Shown: positions 1-4,931 of the stretch, one piece after another
Numbering within the stretch: position 1 is the stretch's first letter
Layout of the letters: each line of letters begins with the position of its first letter
From: Hyphomicrobiaceae bacterium
GTDB taxonomy: Bacteria; Pseudomonadota; Alphaproteobacteria; Rhizobiales; JAKIUO01
Reading direction: 5' to 3'
Length of the DNA stretch: 6,072 nt
NCBI GenBank assembly: GCA_021647535.1
Contig: JAKIUO010000170.1
Location: 1 to 6,072, forward strand
Position numbers and translations under genes: made by a program
The notes under the pieces: model-generated
Database searches by the model: none
What the model saw: only the letters and a program-made list of their open reading frames with translations
Told to the model about the DNA's origin: nothing

Positions 1-33
1 ACCTGCAGCAGGATTTTGGAATTGTCGATATGA
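1..33 (+). CDS. Possible 3' end of an upstream gene coupled to flgH
   Basis: The first reading frame runs from the window edge to a TGA at 31-33, which overlaps the flgH ATG at 30-32 as ATGA, a junction typical of translationally coupled genes. In many alphaproteobacteria flgA precedes flgH, so flgA would be the natural guess. However, the ten visible residues (TCSRILELSI) do not show a recognisable FlgA ending, and the flgH frame itself is also open back to position 3. This is an inference from the junction only. Confidence 0.25.
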   Translation, partial: TCSRILELSI

Positions 34-782
34 AATTGAATTTGATCGGGCGCGTCGTGCTCCCCGCTTTTATACTGTCCGTACTTGGCGGGTGCAGCAA
101 TCTGAATAGACTGTCTGAAATCGGGCAAAAACCGCGATTATCGAAAATCGCCAACCCTGTGCATCAGCCCGGCTACCGTCCGGTCAGCCTGCCCATGCCA
201 ACCCCTGAAAAAGCCACCTATAATTCAAACTCCTTGTGGCGCAGCGGTTCGCGCTCTTTTTTCAAGGATCAGCGGGCCATGAAAATCGGTGATATTCTGA
301 CGGTCATCGTCGAAATTACCGACAAGGCGACCATCACCAACACCACCAAAAGTGATCGCGCTGCCAATCGCGGCGTTGGTATTGACAAGCTTGGCGGGCT
401 GGAAGTGATCGCCAAGAAATTATTACCTACGGGGGGAGATCCGGCAAATCTTGTCGGCTATAACTCGACCAGTACCAGCGAAGGCTCGGGCTCCGTCAAC
501 CGCAACGAAAAGCTCGTCACCAAAATCGCCGCCATCGTCACGCAAAGATTGCCCAATGGCAATCTGGTCATTGAAGGCCGGCAGGAAATTCGGGTAAATT
601 ATGAAGTCAGGGAAATGATGATCGCTGGCATTGTGCGCCCTGAAGATATCTCAGCCCAGAACCGCATTCATATCTCAAAAATCGCCGAAGCGCGGGTTTC
701 CTATGGCGGCCGGGGCCATATAACCGATGTCCAGAAACCACCTGCCGGGCATGAGATGCTTGACGTGCTTCTGCCGTTTTAA
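30..782 (+). CDS. flgH: Flagellar L-ring protein FlgH (outer-membrane lipoprotein)
   Basis: FlgH forms the L ring, the outer-membrane bushing around the flagellar rod. The 250-residue product has the usual family length. It opens with a lipoprotein signal peptide: a charged start (MKLN, then R8), a hydrophobic stretch at about 9-19, and the lipobox LGGC with the lipidated Cys at residue 22. Family hallmarks follow: the SLWRSGSRSFF block near residues 68-77, then RAMKIGDILTVIVEI near 82-96, a variable middle, and the C-terminal region with RPEDISAQNRIHISKIAEARVSYGGRG and the ending LLPF. The ATG at 30 is preceded by a weak GGA at 18-20 and sits in an ATGA overlap with a possible upstream frame. 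The gene ends just before a strong terminator, so it is probably the last gene of a plus-strand operon. It lies on the other side of dksA and fliX from flgI, its P-ring partner. Confidence 0.95.
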   Translation: MKLNLIGRVVLPAFILSVLGGCSNLNRLSEIGQKPRLSKIANPVHQPGYRPVSLPMPTPEKATYNSNSLWRSGSRSFFKDQRAMKIGDILTVIVEITDKATITNTTKSDRAANRGVGIDKLGGLEVIAKKLLPTGGDPANLVGYNSTSTSEGSGSVNRNEKLVTKIAAIVTQRLPNGNLVIEGRQEIRVNYEVREMMIAGIVRPEDISAQNRIHISKIAEARVSYGGRGHITDVQKPPAGHEMLDVLLPF

Positions 783-824
783 AACCCAACCACTTTGATC
801 CTTGTAACTGGACATGTAACCAAC

Positions 825-854
825 AAAAAAGCACCCTGTGGCGGGTGCTTTTTT
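825..854. terminator. Bidirectional rho-independent terminator between flgH and dksA
   Basis: A perfect 12-bp inverted repeat, AAAAAAGCACCC (825-836) and GGGTGCTTTTTT (843-854), surrounds a 6-nt loop. Each strand reads a GC-rich stem followed by six T residues. It therefore suits termination of flgH going right and of dksA going left, whose stop is at 864-866. Convergent genes sharing one hairpin is the simplest reading. Confidence 0.93.
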
Positions 855-863
855 AGTCGTTTT

Positions 864-1310
864 CTAATGCCGGAAAATGCGTTCTTTTCTCTCGTGACGC
901 TCCTGCGCCTCAATACTCAGCGTTGCAATCGGCCGGACATCCAGACGTTTGAGACCAATAGCTTCACCCGTTTCCATGCAATAGCCATAACTGCCATCAG
1001 CGATACGCTCCAGAGCCTCGTCAATCTTGCACACCAGCTTGCGTTGTCGATCACGCGCCCGCAGCTCAAGAGATTTATCGGTCTCGGCAGAAGCTCTGTC
1101 CACATTATCAGAATGCTGACTTGAATCCTCATGCAAATATTGCAGAGTATCTCGATTAGAGCGTAATATATCTTCTTTCCAGTCAAGCAGTTTTTCTTTG
1201 AAATAGGCCAGCTGTCGTTCATTCATGAACTCTTCTTGTTCTGACGGTACGTACCCATCAGTTGTGTCGAATTTGCTTTTTCCTGTTTCTGCTTCTACTT
1301 TTCGCAACAT
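864..1310 (-). CDS. dksA: DksA/TraR-family RNA polymerase-binding regulator, single-cysteine type
   Basis: DksA binds in the RNA polymerase secondary channel and works with ppGpp to tune promoters. I chose the ATG at 1310 (148 aa, close to the 151 aa of E. coli DksA) because AAGGGGA (1317-1323) lies 6 nt upstream of it. The frame is open further, to a GTG at 1398-1400, but that start has no ribosome site. An ATG at 1316 is too close to the AAGGGGA. With this start the coiled-coil tip motif DNVDRA falls at residues 68-73, almost exactly the E. coli DxxDxA position (71-76). The C-terminal globular part reads GYCMETGEAIGLKRL then RPIATLSIEAQERHERKER. Only the first of the four zinc-binding cysteines is kept (Cys 111); the others are Thr, Ser and Ala. 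As I recall, such degenerate fingers are known in alphaproteobacterial DksA and do not abolish function. It lies between flgH and fliX, convergent with flgH. The stop is TAG. Confidence 0.92.
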   Translation of the reverse strand: MLRKVEAETGKSKFDTTDGYVPSEQEEFMNERQLAYFKEKLLDWKEDILRSNRDTLQYLHEDSSQHSDNVDRASAETDKSLELRARDRQRKLVCKIDEALERIADGSYGYCMETGEAIGLKRLDVRPIATLSIEAQERHERKERIFRH

Positions 1311-1316
1311 TGTCAT

Positions 1317-1361
1317 TCCCCTTGGCACTATGATATTATCTATCGCTTCAAGTTCCCGCAA
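1317..1361 (-). promoter_or_regulatory. Candidate sigma-70-type promoter and ribosome site of dksA
   Basis: On the minus strand, TTGCGG (1356-1361) and TAATAT (1333-1338) are separated by 17 nt. Both are moderate matches to the housekeeping -35 and -10 boxes. Transcription would begin near 1326 and give a very short leader containing the strong ribosome site AAGGGGA at 1317-1323. Spacing and position fit the chosen dksA start, but the hexamers are imperfect, so this is tentative. Confidence 0.35.
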
Positions 1362-1767
1362 TTGCACTTTAGAATATTTATACTCAAAAGCTTTCATCAC
1401 TGATATAGCGAAATTTATGCCGTTTTCCAGAACGTTTTTGAAAATTTTATTTCAATCAAACCCTTAACCAGAATTCTACCAACATATGATTCGTTTTGCC
1501 ATATCACCAGTAAAAGCTACATGGGACAAAAAACTGGGCAATATTGTGTAGGGATTGGGATAATATAAGGGCTTATACGAGGTCAAATAATTCAATGAGG
1601 CATGGATAATATAGCCAGTGGCCATGGCGATTTGACTGCTGGCGGGCGAATCTCGTTGATCGGACAACGGTTTTTCGCAAACTTTTTTGGGATCTTCGCG
1701 TGTTTTAAACCAACCGCCCTGGATATTTTCCAATTTCCTTGCGCCTGAAAAACCGCAAGAGAGCTGC
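1362..1767. other. Intergenic stretch between dksA and fliX with no assignable gene
   Basis: These roughly 400 bases are AT-rich towards dksA and hold no gene I recognise. A minus-strand frame ends at 1476 and enters from inside fliX. Outside fliX it could give at most about 85 residues, from a TTG at 1733, with no family resemblance. A perfect 14-bp palindrome, TATAAG-GG-CTTATA, sits at 1564-1577. A 6-bp inverted repeat, CTTGCG/CGCAAG, lies at 1738-1759 just past the fliX stop, but no T run follows it on the fliX strand, so it is not a convincing terminator. Confidence 0.5.
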
Positions 1768-2196
1768 CTAGGCGGCCTGCTGCTCAAACTTTGCCAGTTC
1801 CACGCGGGCGCGAAGCTCAATATGATCAAGCACGTTTTTCAAGGCCGGATCACCAATATCTGAACGCTGTTTTTCAATTATTGAAGTCAGTTGCAACAGT
1901 TTGTGCCGCGAAACCTGCCCACTCAAAACATCAATTTTCAAGGCGTCAAGCGCATCCAGCGTGTCATACCCCTGACGAACTGCCCCCTCCCGGCGCTGAT
2001 CGACCTGCGGGCCTTGCAGCGCCAACAGACTTGAAATATCGCCAACGGAAGACACCCCCCCCAATCCCCCAGCTGCGGGCGCATCACTCAAACTTTGTGC
2101 GCTATCAAGGGAAAAATGGGCACTGGTGCCTGATGAAGGTGATTTTTTGGATGATTTCTTGAGGGCGCTGGTCGGTTGGTTCTGGAAAATTCGCAT
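1768..2196 (-). CDS. fliX: Flagellar assembly regulator FliX
   Basis: FliX is an alphaproteobacterial regulator that, in Caulobacter, couples completion of the early flagellar structure to late gene expression by acting on the sigma-54 activator FlbD. The 142-residue product has the usual family length. It has a low-complexity Ser/Ala/Gly-rich N-terminal third, then a conserved core: GDISSLLALQ (about 52-61), a helical block QRREGAVRQGYDTLDALDALK (about 67-87), LSGQVSRHKLLQL, and the signature GDPALKNVLDHIELRARVELAKF (115-137). The start at 2196 has only a weak AGGCG ribosome site immediately upstream, but it gives the expected N-terminus (MRIF). fliX is transcribed away from flgI, so the region 2197-2446 must hold both promoters. 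This arrangement, with a P-ring gene next to the checkpoint regulator, fits its role. The stop is TAG. Confidence 0.92.
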   Translation of the reverse strand: MRIFQNQPTSALKKSSKKSPSSGTSAHFSLDSAQSLSDAPAAGGLGGVSSVGDISSLLALQGPQVDQRREGAVRQGYDTLDALDALKIDVLSGQVSRHKLLQLTSIIEKQRSDIGDPALKNVLDHIELRARVELAKFEQQAA

Positions 2197-2228
2197 CGCC
2201 TGTCTCGCTTTTCAGGATTAAAAGGGCT

Positions 2229-2311
2229 CCCGGTCAGAATTGCCGGATCAAATTAACAGAAGGTAAAGCTTGGGAAATTTTTGCCGACCGGGCGGCAAAT
2301 TCTGAACCCGG
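2229..2311. promoter_or_regulatory. Candidate FlbD enhancer sites (TTGCCG/CGGCAA repeats)
   Basis: TTTGCCG (2280-2286) and CGGCAAA (2293-2299) form a 7-bp inverted repeat with a 6-nt spacer. A second related block lies at 2229-2246, CCCGGTCAGAATTGCCGG. It is nearly the reverse complement of 2293-2311, sharing the pattern GGCAA-TTCTGA-CC-GG with small gaps. GGCAA-type elements are what I recall for binding sites of the NtrC-like flagellar activator FlbD. The main repeat lies about 100 bp upstream of the sigma-54 promoter of flgI, the normal distance for such an enhancer. The structure is seen; the protein assignment is inferred. Confidence 0.5.
2253..2267. promoter_or_regulatory. CtrA-like box between fliX and flgI
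   Basis: TTAA-N7-TAAA matches the CtrA consensus TTAA-N7-TTAA at seven of eight fixed positions. It lies about 60 bp upstream of the fliX start, between the two candidate FlbD blocks. CtrA controls early flagellar genes in many alphaproteobacteria. The site is short and lies in AT-rich DNA, so chance is a real alternative. Confidence 0.3.
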
Positions 2312-2379
2312 ACAACACTCAAAAACTTTCAATTTTTATTTTTCAATTGCTTTTCAGTCACTTGCGATTAACCAAAAAC

Positions 2380-2394
2380 TGGCACGCTCCTTGT
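2380..2394 (+). promoter_or_regulatory. Sigma-54 (RpoN) promoter of the flgI operon
   Basis: TGGCACG-CTCC-TTGT matches the sigma-54 consensus TGGCACG-N4-TTGC at all but the last base, with the invariant GG (2381-2382) correctly spaced from the -12 element. Transcription would start near 2405, about 40 nt before the flgI start. Sigma-54 control of hook-basal-body operons is established in Caulobacter and relatives. An AT-rich tract (about 2320-2350) between this promoter and the upstream repeats could allow DNA bending. Confidence 0.85.
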
Positions 2395-2446
2395 AATGAA
2401 ATAGAGCAAATAGCAGTCGCTCATCAAATCAGTGGAGTTTTTTTTC

Positions 2447-3619
2447 GTGCAGACAAAAGTATCTTCGATCAAGTCTCTTTTTGCAAAACTGTTCCTGTTT
2501 TTCGGCATTATCACATTTACGACAGCTGTATTGATGGTGATTTACGCACCTGTTGCCAATGCAGCTTCCAGAATCAAGGATCTTGTAGACATTGAAGGCA
2601 TCCGTGAAAATCAGCTTGTGGGATATGGACTTGTTGTCGGCCTTAATGGCACCGGCGACAAGCTCAACAACTCGCCCTTTACGCGCCAGAGCCTTGAAAG
2701 CATGTTGGAGCGCCTTGGGGTCAACACAAGAGACACCAATCTGCGCACCAAGAATGTGGCGGCTGTCATGGTAACAGCCAACCTTCCCCCCTTCTCCACC
2801 CAGGGCACACGCATCGACATCACGGTCAGCGCCCTTGGTGACAGCAAAAGCCTGCAGGGTGGCACGCTGCTGGTAACCCCCCTGAAAGGTGCTAACGGCG
2901 AAGTTTATGCTGTTGGACAAGGATCGGTGGCCATTGCCGGTTTCAAGGCGCAAGGCGATGCCGCCTCGATCACGCGCGGCGTGCCGACCGTCGGGCGTAT
3001 CTCCAACGGTGCCATTATTGAACGCGAAATCAAACACAGGCTTGGACGCCAAGCCAGTCTGCGCCTCGCTTTGCGCAACCCGGACCTCACCACGGCCACC
3101 CGCATAGCTCAGGCCATTAATGCCTTTACCGGCAGCAAAATCGCCGCAGCGGTTGACCCTTCAACCGTCAAACTCAAACTGTCAGGCAGCATGAAAGACG
3201 GCGAACATAGCGCCAATATTGTTGCCTTCCTCACCCAGATCGAACAGATTTTCGTTGAGCCCGACCAAAAGGCCAAGGTGGTGATTGATGAACGCACCGG
3301 CATTATCGTCATGGGACGTGATGTCAAAGTGTCAACTGTCGCCATTGCTCAGGGCAATCTGACGGTCACCATTACCGAGCGCCCACAAGTCTCTCAGCCC
3401 GCCCCCTTCAGTCAGGGCGTCACCACCACCGTGCCGCGCACAAATGTTGTTGTCGATGATCAAAGTGATCGCAAACTCGGCATATTGCGCACAGGTATCA
3501 ATCTTCGCCAGCTCGTCAATGGACTAAATGCGCTTGGCATCGGTCCAAGGGACATGATTTCCATTCTTCAGGCCATCAAGGCGGCTGGCGCTCTGCAAGC
3601 AGAAATCGAGGTTCTCTAA
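2447..3619 (+). CDS. flgI: Flagellar P-ring protein FlgI
   Basis: FlgI is secreted to the periplasm and forms the P ring in the peptidoglycan layer around the rod. I place the start at GTG 2447, because GGAG (2434-2437) lies 9 nt upstream; the GTG at 2432 overlaps that site and has no site of its own. The product is then 390 aa. A long Sec signal peptide spans about residues 1-39: lysines near the start, a hydrophobic core, and a cleavage site after VANA. The mature protein opens ASRIKDLVDIEGIRENQLVGYGLVVGLNGTGD, the strongest family signature, followed by TRQSLESMLERLG, KNVAAVMVTANLPPF, GTRIDITVSALGDSKSLQGGTLLVTPL and GVPTVGRISNGAIIER. The C-terminal half has DERTGIIVMG and the final GLNALGIGPRDMISILQAIKAAGALQAEIEVL. 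It heads the operon flgI-cheL-flgN under the sigma-54 promoter at 2380. Its TAA stop directly abuts the next ATG. Confidence 0.96.
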   Translation: MQTKVSSIKSLFAKLFLFFGIITFTTAVLMVIYAPVANAASRIKDLVDIEGIRENQLVGYGLVVGLNGTGDKLNNSPFTRQSLESMLERLGVNTRDTNLRTKNVAAVMVTANLPPFSTQGTRIDITVSALGDSKSLQGGTLLVTPLKGANGEVYAVGQGSVAIAGFKAQGDAASITRGVPTVGRISNGAIIEREIKHRLGRQASLRLALRNPDLTTATRIAQAINAFTGSKIAAAVDPSTVKLKLSGSMKDGEHSANIVAFLTQIEQIFVEPDQKAKVVIDERTGIIVMGRDVKVSTVAIAQGNLTVTITERPQVSQPAPFSQGVTTTVPRTNVVVDDQSDRKLGILRTGINLRQLVNGLNALGIGPRDMISILQAIKAAGALQAEIEVL

Positions 3620-3940
3620 ATGGCAACCGCCCCTCTCCCCGCTTCCGCGCCAGCGATCAATCGCCTTGAAGCCAACAACCGCCCCGGCGGCTTGACAAAG
3701 CAGCAGCAGGCGGCGCGCACAGCGGCGGAAGAATTTGAACAGACATTCCTTACAACCATGCTCTCCAGCATGTTTGCAGGCGTAAAGACCAGCGCCCCGT
3801 TTGGCGGTGGTCATGCAGAAGAACAGTTTAGATCAGTATTGCTTGGTGAGTATGCAAAGGATATGGCCAAAACGGGCGGTATCGGCATCGCAGATGAAGT
3901 ATATCGAGAGATCCTGGCAATTCAGGAAGGTAAAGCATGA
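3620..3940 (+). CDS. cheL: Rod-binding protein CheL (FlgJ N-terminal domain type)
   Basis: This 106-residue protein is the rod-binding half of FlgJ, which helps build the rod in the periplasm. It lacks the C-terminal peptidoglycan hydrolase domain found in gammaproteobacterial FlgJ, the usual state in alphaproteobacteria, where the gene is often called cheL. Visible hallmarks are AAEEFEQTFLTTMLSSMF (35-52), FGGGHAEEQFRSVLLGEYAKDMA (61-83), and GGIGIADEVYREIL (86-99). The first 30 residues are Ala/Pro-rich and probably disordered. The ATG follows the flgI TAA with no gap, and its ribosome site GAGG (3608-3611) is inside the flgI end, 8 nt upstream. Its TGA overlaps the next start as ATGA. Both junctions indicate translational coupling. 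A separate enzyme would have to cut peptidoglycan for the rod. Confidence 0.92.
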   Translation: MATAPLPASAPAINRLEANNRPGGLTKQQQAARTAAEEFEQTFLTTMLSSMFAGVKTSAPFGGGHAEEQFRSVLLGEYAKDMAKTGGIGIADEVYREILAIQEGKA

Positions 3941-4437
3941 TGATGGACCAATTGATAGCTCAAACCCAAATGATTGAGGCACCCTTAAACCTGGAGCATC
4001 CGCAACAGGCTGAAGATCTGTGTAACCGCGTTCTTCAAACCAGTGCCGAACTCATTGGCGTACTTGAGCGCGAAACAGAGCACCTGCGTAAAGGCGACAC
4101 ACAATCAATTAACTCCCTCATAGCTCGTAAAACCTCTTTGAGTACGACCATGATGAAAGATATGACGACTGTAAATGCCAATGCATCTTATATCAGTGAA
4201 GTAGTCCCACAGCAGATTGAACTTTTGAAAGATCAGCACGCCCAATTCCAGCGTTCGTTGCGGGTCAATCAAGATGCCCTTGGAGCTGTCAAGGCGATAT
4301 CGGAAAACCTCTTGCGTACCATATCGAATGCCGCTGGCAGTACCAGATCCGGCCCGGAAACCTATGGACGGAGCGCAGCAATGGCAACAAATGCGGCCGC
4401 ACGGCCAACAGCTGTTTCCGTCAATCGTACGCTGTAA
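3937..4437 (+). CDS. flgN: FlgN-like flagellar protein (probable export chaperone)
   Basis: The 166-residue product is mostly alpha-helical and soluble, with no signal peptide. Its central part has the heptad-like pattern of FlgN-family chaperones: LIGVLERETEHLRKGDTQSINSLIARKTSLS (about 39-69), where a glutamate-rich helix is followed by a short turn and a lysine-containing helix. A later block NQDALGAVKAISENLLRTI (111-129) and TYGRS (142-146) also resemble alphaproteobacterial members. The last 20 residues are Ala/Thr-rich. FlgN keeps the hook-filament junction proteins FlgK and FlgL ready for export. The assignment rests on weak sequence pattern plus position directly after cheL, so function is inferred. 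Three ATG codons stand in a row (3937, 3940, 3943). AGGAAGG at 3924-3930 favours the first, which overlaps the cheL TGA as ATGA. It is the last gene of the operon. Confidence 0.72.
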   Translation: MMMDQLIAQTQMIEAPLNLEHPQQAEDLCNRVLQTSAELIGVLERETEHLRKGDTQSINSLIARKTSLSTTMMKDMTTVNANASYISEVVPQQIELLKDQHAQFQRSLRVNQDALGAVKAISENLLRTISNAAGSTRSGPETYGRSAAMATNAAARPTAVSVNRTL

Positions 4438-4680
4438 GTACAGTTGGGTGTATCTGTAAGCTTGAAGAACAGCAATGCAAGTCGTGTATTTTGGCAGCCT
4501 TACCATTCTGGCGTCTGGTTCTCAAAATTCCACACTGACTTGCACGAGTTTGGTAAACAAAAACAGTGGGCTTAGTTGTTTTGTCTGGAAGGTGCGGTGC
4601 TGACCCAATGATGATCACTCGTAAAAACATGTTTCTAGTTAGATGATCCTCATCACAAACGCCGCTTCAATAGTTGTAAA
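4438..4680 (+). ncRNA. Structured non-coding stretch, candidate small RNA or 3' UTR
   Basis: No gene is recognisable here, but the sequence folds well. A long imperfect stem pairs TGCAAGTC (4476-4483) with GACTTGCA (4537-4544). It continues inward through GTGT/ACAC and ATTTTG/CAAAAT with bulges of one and three bases, about 18 bp in all. A second hairpin pairs ACAAAA-CA (4557-4565, one A bulged) with TGTTTTGT (4577-4584). Small ones lie at 4432-4443 (CTGTA-AG-TACAG) and 4642-4654 (GATGA-TCC-TCATC). The strong terminator at 4681 closes the stretch. I see no clear promoter of its own, so a long structured 3' UTR of the flgI operon is equally possible. Confidence 0.3.
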
Positions 4681-4722
4681 ACAGGAGCCTCTGCACTAAT
4701 GCGGGGGCTCCTGTTGTTTATT
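4681..4722 (+). terminator. Strong rho-independent terminator upstream of flagellin
   Basis: A 15-bp stem pairs 4681-4695 with 4700-4714, with two G-U pairs and a 4-nt loop (CTAA). The T-rich run TTGTTTATT follows. The core is ACAGGAGCC paired with GGCTCCTGT. It lies 244 nt after the flgN-like stop and insulates the flagellin gene from the flgI operon, so flagellin needs its own promoter. Confidence 0.9.
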
Positions 4723-4931
4723 CGACTATAATACCAGCTCGCATAAAGTTATTTTGTTTTATTTTATAAGATATTACGCCCCAACACAAAATTCATTTTG
4801 ACGTGTGCTGTAAATTTTTACACGCATTCCTGTGGCGCATTTACCATTCTTTCATCAAAAATAAGTATAGTTAGATGAACTGCTCCACTGGAGTAAGTGT
4901 ATTTTTCAGCATAGAAAAAAGGGTAATTTCA
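4723..4931 (+). promoter_or_regulatory. Flagellin promoter and leader region
   Basis: This AT-rich stretch must hold the flagellin promoter, but I find no good sigma-54 or sigma-28 match. The best -10 candidate is TATAGT at 4866-4871, without a convincing -35. A palindrome TGTAAA-TT-TTTACA lies at 4809-4822 and could be an operator. In the leader, a hairpin pairs 4881-4886 with 4890-4895 around the loop ACT. The ribosome site AAGGG (4919-4923) is 8 nt before the ATG at 4932. In related bacteria FlbT controls flagellin mRNA through its 5' leader; that link here is inference. Confidence 0.4.

Noticed and set aside
795..1124. Plus-strand frame antisense to dksA
   Set aside because: It begins in the terminator region and mirrors the conserved dksA coding sequence; no family resemblance.
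1738..1759. CTTGCG/CGCAAG hairpin as the fliX terminator
   Set aside because: The stem is only 6 bp with a 10-nt loop, and no T run follows on the minus strand; GAAATTGG does.
1476..1829. Minus-strand frame overlapping the end of fliX, up to 117 residues
   Set aside because: Its first 20 residues are an out-of-frame shadow of fliX. The rest has no family resemblance and only a TTG with a badly spaced AAGGA as a possible start.
4541..4555. TTGCACG-AGTT-TGGT as a sigma-54 promoter for flagellin
   Set aside because: The invariant GG of the -24 element is missing, the -12 element is poor, the strong terminator at 4681 lies between it and the gene, and its first bases are in the stem at 4537-4544.
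4475..4603. Small plus-strand frame of 42 residues starting MQVVYFGSLTILASGS
   Set aside because: No good ribosome site, no recognisable family, and its sequence coincides with the two arms of the long stem at 4476-4544, which explains it better as structured RNA.
4833..4846. TGGCGCATTTACC upstream of flagellin as a sigma-54 promoter
   Set aside because: The -24 part is acceptable but the -12 position lacks the required GC at the right distance.
4875..4931. Upstream ATG of the flagellin frame as the true start
   Set aside because: It adds 19 residues unlike any flagellin N-terminus, including a cysteine, and lies in the leader hairpin region; ATG 4932 has its own AAGGG site.
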